Shown one piece after another: positions 9,024 through 17,302 of a DNA stretch of 32,208 bases (the stretch's first letter is position 1; every line of letters starts with the position of its first letter). The DNA comes from Candidatus Latescibacterota bacterium. GTDB lineage: Bacteria; Latescibacterota; UBA2968; UBA8231. The position numbers and the translations under genes are program-made. The stretch covers positions 1-32,208 of the forward strand of contig JAJEGS010000010.1 in assembly GCA_022819745.1 (NCBI GenBank), written 5' to 3'. The notes under the pieces were generated by a model. It was given only the letters and a program-made list of their open reading frames with translations, was not told the DNA's origin and ran no database searches.

Positions 9024-9632
9024 TCACTTTGCCGGTGCTTCGATCTTCGCTACGCCGATCATCGAGTCGCGCGTGACAAGCGAAACGAGTTGTTTTTCGC
9101 TATGGTCTTCCGTGTTGGCGGGGCGTTCGGGCAGCACCATGTAGCGGAGGTCCGAGTTGCTGTCCCAGACGCGGATTTCGACTGAATCGGATAACTCGAG
9201 GTCAAATTCCCGCAAGACCACTCTCGGTTCCCGCACCACCCGAGAGCGATACGCGTAGGATTTGTACCAACTCGGCGGCAGGCCGAGTACGGACCAGGGA
9301 TAACAGGAGCAAAGGGTGCAAACGACAACGTGGTGGACGCTTGCTGTGTTTTCCAGCACGACGATTTTGCTGCCGTGGGCGTCGCCAAAACCTAGTTCGG
9401 CAATCGCTGCGGTGCCGTTTGCCAGCAGGCGGCGCTTGTAGTTCGGGTCGCTCCAAGCGCGGGCAACTACTTTGGCTCCATTGAGCGGGCCTACGTCTTG
9501 TTCGTATTTCTGCACGACTTCGTCTATGATATCCGTTGTAAGCAAGCCCTTTTCGACTAGGAGCGATTCGAGCGCTCTGGTGCGCAGGGCGGCATCTGTC
9601 TCGGTGTGGACGGATTCGCGAGAATTATTCAT
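9024..9632 (-). CDS. Nitrile hydratase alpha subunit, cobalt type
   Basis: 202 residues. The metal site is the claw VCTLCSC, with cysteines at 105, 108 and 110; Thr between the first two cysteines is the signature of cobalt enzymes (iron enzymes have Ser). Following [15 protein letters not shown] and [10 protein letters not shown] carry the arginines that hold the oxidised cysteines. The enzyme hydrates nitriles to amides. The related thiocyanate hydrolase gamma subunit shares this claw, but here the adjacent beta is a single full-length chain as in nitrile hydratase. Gene order beta-alpha-activator on the minus strand is typical of cobalt-type loci. No amidase gene is seen next to it. Confidence 0.95.
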   Translation of the reverse strand: MNNSRESVHTETDAALRTRALESLLVEKGLLTTDIIDEVVQKYEQDVGPLNGAKVVARAWSDPNYKRRLLANGTAAIAELGFGDAHGSKIVVLENTASVHHVVVCTLCSCYPWSVLGLPPSWYKSYAYRSRVVREPRVVLREFDLELSDSVEIRVWDSNSDLRYMVLPERPANTEDHSEKQLVSLVTRDSMIGVAKIEAPAK

Positions 9633-9662
9633 AACAAAATCCTTTTGCGATTGGGGATTGGT

Positions 9663-10334
9663 TTACGCCAGCTCTAGGTAGCTTTCCCACATATCCAAAT
9701 AGACGGCACTTTTTGCTTCAGCGGCGCTACCCCACAGTTCTGCAGCGTCAAAGCGCACGGCATATAGGGGTTGTTGGCGCGTTGCACACCCTGCGGGCAG
9801 TTCGGCGTCTTGGAAGTTGTAGATGCCGTAGAAATCGGTGACTGTGCCGTATTTGTCGCGTACGTAGCGGGGAAGCCTGGTGTGGCCTGTGGGGTGGATA
9901 TTGCGCGATCGCACGCGGTCGCCAGAGGAAAATTGCGGCTGGATATCCATTTTCTGCGAGAGTGGAGCCACAGGACGCGAGCGCTTGAATTCGGCTCGGA
10001 CGGCATCGGGATCGGGATGCTCCGGGGTTTTGGCATTGGGATGGTCCCGTAAAAGTGCCATTCGCGTCTCCAACTCTTCTTGTGTTAGCACGCCGGCGTC
10101 AATCAGCCCTTTGATGCGGGAGTGCAGCCATTTTTCGTAATAGCTGGACGACAGGTAGTGAGCTGGCTCCATGTTTTCGATGTTGTTGCGGGAGCCGCCG
10201 GGGATCGGTACAGGTGTCGCTACAGTCATGGCAAGTACCCGGCCCTCCCAAGGGTCGTGGAATAAAGGTTCGTTTTCCTCGCGTATAACGGGGCCAAATC
10301 CGTGCATCCCGCCCATGTCGTGAATGCCGTCCAT
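9663..10334 (-). CDS. Nitrile hydratase beta subunit
   Basis: 223 residues beginning MDGIHDMGGMHGFGPV, the conserved beta-subunit N-terminus, followed by FHDPWEGRVLAMTVA. The C-terminal half is the SH3-like barrel with GDRVRSRNIHPTGHTRLPRYVR and YAVRFDAAELWG. It forms the heterodimer core with alpha and helps shape the substrate pocket. It is the first structural gene of the beta-alpha-accessory set and lies 30 bases upstream of alpha. The DUF790 gene ends about 55 bases upstream in the same direction, so a promoter may sit at 10335-10388, but none is clear by eye. Confidence 0.95.
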   Translation of the reverse strand: MDGIHDMGGMHGFGPVIREENEPLFHDPWEGRVLAMTVATPVPIPGGSRNNIENMEPAHYLSSSYYEKWLHSRIKGLIDAGVLTQEELETRMALLRDHPNAKTPEHPDPDAVRAEFKRSRPVAPLSQKMDIQPQFSSGDRVRSRNIHPTGHTRLPRYVRDKYGTVTDFYGIYNFQDAELPAGCATRQQPLYAVRFDAAELWGSAAEAKSAVYLDMWESYLELA

Positions 10335-10388
10335 GGTTGCTCCTGAGGGTTTAGCTATCGTGGATGGTTGGGTTTCCGAATGTAAGGT

Positions 10389-11627
10389 TCACTTGATCGT
10401 TTGCCCAGTCGCGGGCGGTTCAATCTGGTCTAATAAATGTATGACGTCTTTGGGCTGAACTTTGTTGCGAAAAAAGAAGACTCCGCCGGGTACGTTTTTA
10501 AAATCGTCCTCGCTGACATTGAGGTTGGAAGAGACGGCCACGAGCAAGTCCTTGCGCTGGGCTTGGCGCAGCTTTTCCAGCTTACGGCGCAGATACTCGG
10601 GCCGCCAATAGCCCATGATTTCCAAAAGCGCTATGCGGCCGTCGGGATGGCGGAAGGTGAAGTCCGGGATCATCACGGTCTCTTTGAGGTTGACCACTTC
10701 GCTTTCCCGCTCTAGCTGCCATTGGGTTTTGGCCTTGACGAAGCGCGCGGCAAACGTCTCCTCCAACAGCGAATCGTACAAAGTCTGATCCTTGTAATGC
10801 GACACTAGGCCCGATTGATCGTCGAGGACGAACTGCTGGCGGCGGCCGTCCTTGCGCAAAATGTCGGCCTGCATTGACCAGCGGGTACACAGCAACAGGG
10901 CCGGGAGAAAAATTGCCATTTGCAGGCCGTATTTCTGCGAGTGGCGGAACATGCTCACTGGGCCGTCGAGTCCGATCTCATAGCCGGCATCGACATCGCC
11001 TTCGATGGTGTGGATCAGCCGGTAGAACTTGATGAATTTGAAAAGCTGCTTGTAGCGTACCGGCAGGTTGCGATACACGCTCAGGCGCAGGATTTCGCAG
11101 CGATAGAGCATGGCTTGGGCCAGTGCCACGTTGTAGCGCAGCAGCAACTCGTTGGGCGAGGGCGCGGCAAAGGTGGCAAGCTGGTGATTTTCAGGCAGGT
11201 CGGCGTACAGCCCTGTGAGCACGTCTTCGCTGCTGATCTGGTGTTTGAGAGCGACCTGCTCCAGCAAATCTTCGCGTTTGACTGGATAGATGAGGCTGGT
11301 CTCGCGGACGACCGGATGGTGGGCGCGGGCCAGCGTAAAAACGGCGTGGCGCAATTCTTCGGGAGGTTGGGGACTATCGACGTGGAATTCGCAGTAGTGG
11401 TCGCAAAGTAGCTTGGCTAGGCCGCGCTGGACGCGGTAGTCGGTGCGGTCCCCGGCGAGCAGGTCGAGGGCGCGTTGTAGCTCTCGTCGGGTTTTGCCTT
11501 GGTGTTCGATGTGGATCTCGATGAGCGCTTGGGCTAGGTCGATGAGGACTGGGTCCTCGACATCGACATAGCGCGGTTCAATGTAGGGGCCACGCGAGCG
11601 GGTCAGCAGGAGGTCTGAGGTCAGCAC
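10389..11627 (-). CDS. DUF790 family nuclease, Bax1-like
   Basis: 412 residues opening with MLTSDLLLTRSRGPYIEPRYVD, the start typical of DUF790. The C-terminal part has a restriction-endonuclease-like core: PDFTFRHPDGRIALLEIMGYW, where the Asp after Pro and the Glu of LEIMG are the likely metal ligands, followed by YLRRKLEKL. In archaea the homologue Bax1 is a structure-specific nuclease partner of XPB helicase in a nucleotide-excision-type repair step. Here it follows the XPB gene with a 5-base gap, reproducing that pairing. Its reaction in bacteria is inferred from the archaeal pair. Confidence 0.85.
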   Translation of the reverse strand: MLTSDLLLTRSRGPYIEPRYVDVEDPVLIDLAQALIEIHIEHQGKTRRELQRALDLLAGDRTDYRVQRGLAKLLCDHYCEFHVDSPQPPEELRHAVFTLARAHHPVVRETSLIYPVKREDLLEQVALKHQISSEDVLTGLYADLPENHQLATFAAPSPNELLLRYNVALAQAMLYRCEILRLSVYRNLPVRYKQLFKFIKFYRLIHTIEGDVDAGYEIGLDGPVSMFRHSQKYGLQMAIFLPALLLCTRWSMQADILRKDGRRQQFVLDDQSGLVSHYKDQTLYDSLLEETFAARFVKAKTQWQLERESEVVNLKETVMIPDFTFRHPDGRIALLEIMGYWRPEYLRRKLEKLRQAQRKDLLVAVSSNLNVSEDDFKNVPGGVFFFRNKVQPKDVIHLLDQIEPPATGQTIK

Positions 11628-11632
11628 GGTGC

Positions 11633-12988
11633 TTACTCGTAGGCTTCGTGGCGGCGGCGGCGGTCGCTGATGCGGTCTTCGACCGTGTTCTTGGAGACCA
11701 CTTCGTAGAGCACGGCTTCCTTGCCTTGGCGACGGCGGAGGATGCGCCCGAGGCGCTGGACGTGCTCGCGGATGGTCCCCGAGCCGGAGAGGACCACCGC
11801 GACGTTGGCTTCGGGGATGTTGACGCCCTCGTTGAGCACTTTTGAGGCGACGAGGGCGAGGTACTCCCCTTTGTTGAAGGCTTCGAGGATGGCCTTGCGC
11901 TCTCGCGTGCGAGTGCGGTGGGTAATGGCCGGGACCAAGAAGGTGCGGGAGATCTGATGGACGGTCTCGTTGTCGTTGGTAAAAATCAATACGCGGTCGC
12001 GCGGGTGGGCCTTGAGGATGTCTTCGAGGACGCGGATTTTTGCTGTCGCGCCGAGGGCGATCTGACGGTGGCGGCGGTAGGCGTGCATGGCGCGCCGGCC
12101 GCTGGTGCTTTTGGCCGAGAGCATGACGAAGTGCCGCCAGCCATCTTTGGTGCCGAGGCGGATGTTCTTGTCGGCGAGGAAGGCTTGGTACTCATCGCGG
12201 GCGGCCTCGTATTGGGCGCGCTCTTCAGCGACCATATCCACTTGGCGGCGCTCGACGCGATAGTCGGCCAAGTACTCGCCGGACAAGGCGCGGATGCCAC
12301 GCTCGTAGGCTATGGGACCGACGAGGGTGTCGAGGAGTACGTGGCGGCCATCGGCGCGCTCTGGTGTGGCGGTCAGCCCGAGGCGGTAAGGTGCTAGGCA
12401 CATTTCGGCCGCGTGGCTGTACATTTCGCCGGGCAGGTGGTGGACCTCGTCGAAGACGATGAGGCCGAAGCGATTGCCGTAGCGGTCCATCTGCATGTAG
12501 GCGCTGTCGTAGGTGGCGACGGTCAGATCGGCTAGTTCGTGATAGCCGCCACCGAGCAGGCCGACCTCGACGGCAAACGAGCGGGTGAGCAGGTCGTACC
12601 ACTGGTTCATCAGGTCGATGGTCGGCGCGACGACGAGAGTGCTGCGCTGGACTTCTACCATAGCCATGAGCGCGACTTGTGACTTGCCCGATCCCGTGGG
12701 CAAGACGACCACGCCGCGACAGCCGTGCTGTTGCCAAGCGGCGATGCTTTCGGCTTGGTGAGGGTGCGGTTCAGGCGCGGTGTGCAGTTGCAGGGAAAGG
12801 GTATTGTAGCGCGGGGCTGTATTCTTGAATTCGACTTCGTGCCGTTTGAGGTGCTCTACGCTTTCGCGGTAGAAGTGGGCTTGGGCACGCCAGTGATCGA
12901 CGCGCGGGTCCCAGACAAAGGCCGGGGGCGCGTCTGGGCCGACGTAGTCGCGCAGGAGTAGGGTGCCTTCTTCAAAAGTCAGACGCAT
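11633..12988 (-). CDS. XPB/Rad25-like superfamily 2 DNA helicase
   Basis: I chose the ATG at 12988 (MRLTFEEG, 451 residues). A longer frame from 13123 adds 45 residues that look non-coding and would overlap the divergent DUF362 gene. An N-terminal domain (about 1-70) is followed by HPHQAESIAAW and Walker A LPTGSGKSQ (about 99-103), the DEVHH box (180-184), TATPERADG, and helicase motifs V-VI including NEGVNIPEA and QRLGRILRRRQGK. This is the arrangement of XPB-type DNA-unwinding enzymes of archaea and some bacteria. Together with the DUF790 nuclease it probably forms a DNA-repair unit. No clear Shine-Dalgarno site precedes either start, so the start is moderately certain. Confidence 0.88.
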   Translation of the reverse strand: MRLTFEEGTLLLRDYVGPDAPPAFVWDPRVDHWRAQAHFYRESVEHLKRHEVEFKNTAPRYNTLSLQLHTAPEPHPHQAESIAAWQQHGCRGVVVLPTGSGKSQVALMAMVEVQRSTLVVAPTIDLMNQWYDLLTRSFAVEVGLLGGGYHELADLTVATYDSAYMQMDRYGNRFGLIVFDEVHHLPGEMYSHAAEMCLAPYRLGLTATPERADGRHVLLDTLVGPIAYERGIRALSGEYLADYRVERRQVDMVAEERAQYEAARDEYQAFLADKNIRLGTKDGWRHFVMLSAKSTSGRRAMHAYRRHRQIALGATAKIRVLEDILKAHPRDRVLIFTNDNETVHQISRTFLVPAITHRTRTRERKAILEAFNKGEYLALVASKVLNEGVNIPEANVAVVLSGSGTIREHVQRLGRILRRRQGKEAVLYEVVSKNTVEDRISDRRRRHEAYE

Positions 12989-13073
12989 AGACGCAGATTG
13001 ATTAGAGGAAAGAGAAATGATAAATTGGGGCCAGAGAGCGGGCAAGGCATTATCAACCAAGGAGACATGCGAT

Positions 13074-14021
13074 ATGGACACAGCCCGAGTGGGTTTGGCC
13101 CGCGCTGGTGCGCGGCAAGCCAACGTATATCAAGCGCTAAATTTGGTGCGCGAGGACGTCGAGCCGAAGCTAGCCGCCCAAGTGATGCTCAAGCCGAACT
13201 TCCTGTCTAGCGAAAATCCCCTCGCTTCAACGCACGCCGATGCCATGCGCGGTGCCATTGACTTTTTGCTGAGCACGCCGCAGCCGCCCGAGGAGATCGT
13301 CATTGCCGAAGGCGGCAACGAGAAGTATTCGGGCGAGGCGTTTGCCAACTTCGGCTATGATGCGCTAGTCGAAGAATACTCAGTGCCGATTCGCTTGGTC
13401 GATCTGCATCAGGAGACGCGGTGGGAAGAGACCACAATTCACATGGCCGGCGGCGTCGAGGCGACTGTGCGGATGCCGAGCGTGGTGCTCGAATGTCCCT
13501 GCACCATCTCGGTGGCCGTGGCCAAGACTCATGACGTGTGCGTGGTGACGTTGGCGCAGAAGAACATGATCATGGGGACGCTGCACAAAGAGGATCGCAT
13601 CAAGATGCACGGCTATCCCTCGCACGCCGAGCGCGTGTTGCCTAGCGAGGCCGAGGTGCTCAACGTGAACTTGATCCGCTTGGCCCAGTATCTCAAGCCG
13701 GATATCGGGATCGTCGATGGCACGGTGGGCTTGCAGGGCAATGGCCCTGGAGGAACGGATGCGGTGCCTATGGGTGCGGCCGCGGCATCGGCTGATGTGT
13801 TTTCCGTGGATGCGGTCATGGCCAAGGCTATGGGCTTTGAGCCGATGGAACTGGGCCTTTTGCACTATGCCGACACCTTGGGCTACGGCGTGGCCGACTT
13901 GGAGCGGATCGAGATGCGGGGCGTGCCTATTGCCGAGGTCGCCTGCGTCTTCAAGCCGCACGAGACAACTGCGCAACAGATGCAGTGGAGGAATGCGGCG
14001 GTGGCGGAGTTTTTGCCGTAG
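13074..14021 (+). CDS. DUF362 domain-containing protein
   Basis: 315 residues from the ATG at 13074, chosen because AAGGAG lies 9 bases upstream and the protein then opens with MDTARVGLARAG; an in-frame ATG at 13017 gives 19 extra residues of little protein character. The DUF362 pattern is visible: VMLKPNFLS near residue 40, IVIAEGG, a central VAVAKTHDVCVVTLAQKNMIMG, GIVDGTVGLQGNGPGG and SVDAVMAKAMGFEP. DUF362 proteins are often linked to iron-sulfur or redox functions, but this one has no ferredoxin-type cysteine cluster. The reaction is unknown. It is divergent from the XPB gene with 85 bases between starts. Confidence 0.8.
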   Translation: MDTARVGLARAGARQANVYQALNLVREDVEPKLAAQVMLKPNFLSSENPLASTHADAMRGAIDFLLSTPQPPEEIVIAEGGNEKYSGEAFANFGYDALVEEYSVPIRLVDLHQETRWEETTIHMAGGVEATVRMPSVVLECPCTISVAVAKTHDVCVVTLAQKNMIMGTLHKEDRIKMHGYPSHAERVLPSEAEVLNVNLIRLAQYLKPDIGIVDGTVGLQGNGPGGTDAVPMGAAAASADVFSVDAVMAKAMGFEPMELGLLHYADTLGYGVADLERIEMRGVPIAEVACVFKPHETTAQQMQWRNAAVAEFLP

Positions 14022-14076
14022 GGGATGCTGGGATGAGAATAGCTATTCTGTTGGAATTGATGCTGGAGACCAAGAT

Positions 14077-14325
14077 ATGAAAACCGTACAAATGACCTTC
14101 GATGAGGAACTAATTGAGGAAGTTGATAAGGTTGTAAAGAAAATAGGCACGACGAGATCGGCGTTTGCGCGGGAGGCTTTATACGCTGCTCTCAGGCGGA
14201 CAAAAATACAAGAAAAGGTGCAAAAACACCGCGAGGGGTATGCCCGCAAGCCGGTTCAAGCGGGCGAATTTAGCCAGTGGGAAGACGACACTTCTGACGA
14301 CCCAAACCTGCGTTTGTCATGGTAG
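14077..14325 (+). CDS. Ribbon-helix-helix antitoxin-like protein (orphan)
   Basis: 82 residues. The N-terminal beta strand and two helices (KTVQMTFDEELIEEVDKVVKKIGTTRSAFAREALYAALRR) form a CopG/MazE-type ribbon-helix-helix DNA-binding domain. The acidic, Trp-containing tail (FSQWEDD...RLSW) is the sort that wraps a toxin. I set the start at 14077; a longer frame running back into the DUF362 gene is a shadow. In MazEF-type pairs the toxin normally starts across the antitoxin stop. Here ATGGTAG does overlap the stop, but the frame that begins there closes after 34 residues with no MazF resemblance. It is therefore an orphan or has lost its toxin. Confidence 0.72.
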   Translation: MKTVQMTFDEELIEEVDKVVKKIGTTRSAFAREALYAALRRTKIQEKVQKHREGYARKPVQAGEFSQWEDDTSDDPNLRLSW

Positions 14326-14419
14326 TAGCAATGGCCGCTAGCCGCTCCTTGTGTCCTGTTGCTCTGCGTCATAACTTAGCAAAAACAAGAGACTTACCCC
14401 AACAAAGGATACTTCTACC

Positions 14420-15844
14420 ATGACGCCTCCCAACATTCTCTGGATTTGCACGGATCAGCAGCGCTACGACACGATTGGCGCGCTTGGTTATTCGCACGTC
14501 GATACGCCGCACGTCGATCGGCTGGTCGCCGAGGGTGTGGCTTTTACGCATGCCTATTGCCAAAGCCCGATCTGCACGCCGAGCCGTGCGAGTTTTCTCA
14601 CCGGCCAGTACGCCAGCGCGGTCCATATCAACGGCAATGGCCTCGACAGTTTTCCCGACCATCCGCCGCTGGTTACGCGGCAGTTGGCCGAGGCTGGGTA
14701 CGACTGCGGGCTGATTGGCAAGCTGCACTTGGCCAGCGCCTATCGCCGCATTGAGCCGCGCGTCAATGACGGGTATCGCTACTGGGAGTACAGCCACGCG
14801 CCCCGCGATGACTGGCCGCAGGGGCACGGCTATGCCGACTGGGTGCGGGAAAAGGGAGAAGTTTTAGGCGAGTTGATGAAGCAATACCCCCACGGGCTGC
14901 CGGCCGAGTTCCACCAGACGACGTGGTGCGCCGAGAAAACCATTGAGTTTATGAGCGAAAAACGCGACGGCCCTTGGCTGGCGAGTGTCAACATTTACGA
15001 CCCACACCCGCCGTTCAATCCGCCGCAGAGCTACCGTGACCGCTTTGACCCCGAGGCTATGCCCGGACCGCTGTTTGCCGACAGCGATTTGGCGCAGCAG
15101 GAAAAACTGGCGGCGATTGATTTTCAATCCAAGGGACGGCGGCCCGACCAACTCGATATCCGCGACCCCTTGCACCAAGACCGCCCGACGCCCGGGGCTG
15201 ACGCGCGCGTGTTGCAGGCCGCGTACTGCGCGATGATCAAGCAGATCGACGACCAAGTAGGGAGGATGCTGGCCGCGCTTGAAGACACGGGCCAGCGCGA
15301 TAATACCGTGGTGATTTTTACGTCCGACCACGGCGAAATGCTCGGCGACCACGGGCTGATTCAGAAGGGGTGCCGCTTCTACGAGGGTTTGGTGCGGGTG
15401 CCGCTGATTTTTTCTTGGCCGGGACATTTTGAGGAAGGTTTAGTGCGCGACGATCTGGTCGAGCTGACCGACAAAGCGCCGACGCTTCTGGAGCTAGCCG
15501 GACTGGAGGTGCCGGAGCGAATGACCGGCCGCTCGCTTGCGCCGATCTTGCGCGGCGAGAGCGAGCAACTGCACCGCGATTTCGTCCGCTGCGAGTACTA
15601 CGACGCCTTGGATGCGCCCGATGGCACCTTTGCCACTATGTACCGCGACGAGCGCTATAAGTTGGTGTTCTACCACGGTCACGATTTGGGCGAGCTGTAC
15701 GACTTGGATGAGGACCCCGGTGAGTTTGAAAACATGTGGGATGAGCCGGAAGCGCAGCCGCTCAAGTTGGCGCTGATGCAAAAGAGTTTTGACGCTTCGA
15801 TGCTGGCGATGGACCGGGGGCCTCGGCGCGTGGGGCCGATGTGA
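14420..15844 (+). CDS. Sulfatase, arylsulfatase A-like (type I)
   Basis: 474 residues of the type I sulfatase family. The metal-binding start NILWICTDQQRYD (Asp12 and neighbours) is followed by the active-site sequence CTPSR (Cys52, the residue converted to formylglycine, with Arg56) inside SPICTPSRASFLTGQ. Later come GLIGKLHL, DPHPPF and TSDHGEMLGDHG with the distal metal ligands. It hydrolyses sulfate esters; the substrate is not evident, though a polysaccharide or small organosulfate is likely. There is no obvious signal peptide, so cytoplasmic action is possible. An FGE-type maturase is not in the window. The TGA overlaps the start of fdhD by one base (TGATG). Confidence 0.92.
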   Translation: MTPPNILWICTDQQRYDTIGALGYSHVDTPHVDRLVAEGVAFTHAYCQSPICTPSRASFLTGQYASAVHINGNGLDSFPDHPPLVTRQLAEAGYDCGLIGKLHLASAYRRIEPRVNDGYRYWEYSHAPRDDWPQGHGYADWVREKGEVLGELMKQYPHGLPAEFHQTTWCAEKTIEFMSEKRDGPWLASVNIYDPHPPFNPPQSYRDRFDPEAMPGPLFADSDLAQQEKLAAIDFQSKGRRPDQLDIRDPLHQDRPTPGADARVLQAAYCAMIKQIDDQVGRMLAALEDTGQRDNTVVIFTSDHGEMLGDHGLIQKGCRFYEGLVRVPLIFSWPGHFEEGLVRDDLVELTDKAPTLLELAGLEVPERMTGRSLAPILRGESEQLHRDFVRCEYYDALDAPDGTFATMYRDERYKLVFYHGHDLGELYDLDEDPGEFENMWDEPEAQPLKLALMQKSFDASMLAMDRGPRRVGPM

Positions 15845-16662
15845 TGGAGCGGCAGCAGCGGGTGACGCAGCGGCCGATTTGGCGATTCCGCGAGGAGGAC
15901 AAAGCGGCCGAAGACGACCAAGTAACGGTCGAGGAGCCGTTGGAGATCCGCGTGGAGGAGACGCCGATCGCAGTGGTCATGCGCACCCCGCGCCACGACT
16001 TTGAGCTGGCGGCTGGATTCTTGTGTACTGAGGGCCTGATCCAATCGCCGCAGGAGTTGGGCGCGATCTCGTACTGCACGGCTGCGGAGCCGCCCAACGA
16101 GGAGAATATCGTCGAGGTCAAGCTGGCCGCTGGCGTGGCCTTTGATCGGCAGCGGCTCCAGCGCAACTTCTACGCCTCGTCGAGTTGCGGGGTCTGTGGC
16201 AAGGCCAGCATTGAGGCTATCACCTGCGAGGCCCCTGCCCTGACGGGAGATTTTACTGTGCCGCTAGCCATGCTCTACGACCTTAGTGAACGCATGCGTC
16301 AGGCACAGGATGTATTCGAACAAACCGGCTCGCTACACGCGGCGGCCCTGTTTGATCCGGCGGGCGACTTGCTCGTCCTGCGCGAGGACGTGGGCCGGCA
16401 CAACGCAGTGGACAAGCTCATTGGCCACTACGCGCTGCGCAACGAGCCGGTGCCAGCCAAGAGCGTGCTGATGGTCAGCGGGCGCACCAGCTTTGAGATC
16501 GTGCAGAAGGCGCGGATGGCGGGGATTGCGGTGGTTGCCGCTGTATCGGCACCGTCGAGCTTGGCGGTGGATCTGGCGCGGGAATCGGGGATGACGCTGC
16601 TGGGATTTTTGCGTGGGCGGGGATTCAATGTATATACCGGAGAAAAGCGAATTGTCGTTTAG
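15844..16662 (+). CDS. fdhD: Formate dehydrogenase accessory sulfurtransferase FdhD
   Basis: 272 residues. FdhD passes sulfur from IscS to the molybdenum bis-MGD cofactor of formate dehydrogenase. Recognised segments are DFELAAGFLCTEGLI, the cysteine loop SSSCGVCGKAS (Cys115 and Cys118, the sulfur-carrying CxxC), REDVGRHNAVDKLIG, MVSGRTSFEIVQKA and GMTLLGFLRGRGFNVYTGE, in the expected order and at full length. The ATG at 15844 overlaps the sulfatase TGA; the GTG one codon earlier is equally possible. No formate dehydrogenase gene lies in the window, so the link with the sulfatase looks positional. Confidence 0.95.
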   Translation: MERQQRVTQRPIWRFREEDKAAEDDQVTVEEPLEIRVEETPIAVVMRTPRHDFELAAGFLCTEGLIQSPQELGAISYCTAAEPPNEENIVEVKLAAGVAFDRQRLQRNFYASSSCGVCGKASIEAITCEAPALTGDFTVPLAMLYDLSERMRQAQDVFEQTGSLHAAALFDPAGDLLVLREDVGRHNAVDKLIGHYALRNEPVPAKSVLMVSGRTSFEIVQKARMAGIAVVAAVSAPSSLAVDLARESGMTLLGFLRGRGFNVYTGEKRIVV

Positions 16663-16741
16663 GAGCGGGGAGTTCCTCTCGTCCTTCCCGTGCGAGATTG
16701 GCACTCCGTAGGAAGAAACTCAACGAGGATATAACGCTATC

Positions 16742-16978
16742 ATGCCAGTACAAATCACCATAAGAGATGTCCCGGAAGAGGTGCGCGACGCGTTGGCCGT
16801 TCGCGCCGCCCGGCAAAGCCAGTCCATGCAGGCATTCCTCCGCGACGCGTTGGAACGAATCGCGTCGCGTCCCTCGGTCGGCGAGTGGCTGCACCAAGTT
16901 CGCGAGCGCAAGAAAGCGGCCGGAATCCGCGTCCGTCCGTCCAGTATTCTACAAGCCCGGGATGCCGATAGAACGTGA
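16742..16978 (+). CDS. FitA/VapB-like ribbon-helix-helix antitoxin, partner lost
   Basis: 78 residues: MPVQITIRDVPEEVRDALAVRAARQSQSMQAFLRDALERIA is a standard Arc-type ribbon-helix-helix domain of FitA/VapB antitoxins, followed by a flexible tail that would bind a PIN toxin. The stop (TGA, 16976-16978) overlaps a GTG in the GTGA arrangement typical of vapBC pairs. The frame from that GTG reads 15 residues (beginning VTVIS) and ends, so no PIN toxin follows. A PIN-toxin fragment beginning VVVDSSVLVSALVD survives 2.7 kb downstream (19,656-19,718) and might once have been its partner, which is speculative. Confidence 0.75.
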   Translation: MPVQITIRDVPEEVRDALAVRAARQSQSMQAFLRDALERIASRPSVGEWLHQVRERKKAAGIRVRPSSILQARDADRT

Positions 16979-17026
16979 CCGTTATCTCGACAACACAACT
17001 CAAGGAATTGGCGAAAGGATAATAGC

Positions 17027-17302
17027 ATGGAAATGCGGCAGCCGCGTTATAGTAAAGAAGAATTCGCCCGACGTGGTCAGGCACTCTACGAGCGACAAGT
17101 GAGGCCGCAGGTGGAAGCGAGTAATCTTGGCCGGATCGTGGCGATTGACATTGAGACGGGCGAGTTTGAGATCGGGGACGACGCGCTTGCCGCTTCGGAC
17201 CGGCTCTTTGCGCGTTGTCCCGAAGCGCAGCCGTGGTTGGTGCGGATTGGACATCGTGCGGTACATCGCTTCGGGCACTCTCACGCCGGTAGTGTGCCAT
17301 GA
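17027..17302 (+). CDS. Small hypothetical protein coupled to an aspartic protease
   Basis: 91 residues, not recognised to a named family. The N-terminal half is a charged helix (RYSKEEFARRGQALYERQVRPQVE), then a short beta region NLGRIVAIDIETGEFEIGDD and a C-terminal helix with LFARCPEAQPWLVRIGHRAVHRFG. The stop overlaps the start of the retropepsin-like gene by 4 bases (ATGA), so the two proteins are probably made together. The size ratio and coupling resemble a toxin-antitoxin layout, and small genes of this kind often precede clan AA proteases, but its role as inhibitor or substrate is inference. Confidence 0.65.
   Translation: MEMRQPRYSKEEFARRGQALYERQVRPQVEASNLGRIVAIDIETGEFEIGDDALAASDRLFARCPEAQPWLVRIGHRAVHRFGHSHAGSVP

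Noticed and set aside
12989..13123. 45-residue N-terminal extension of the XPB helicase frame
   Set aside because: It overlaps the divergent DUF362 gene leader and start, and helicase-like sequence begins only at MRLTFEEG.
13717..14076. Long frame leading into the 14,077 antitoxin
   Set aside because: It lies out of frame inside the DUF362 gene; only the part from 14,077 has protein character.
14319..14423. Possible MazF-type toxin start overlapping the antitoxin stop (ATGGTAG)
   Set aside because: The frame is only 34 residues and shows no MazF sequence.
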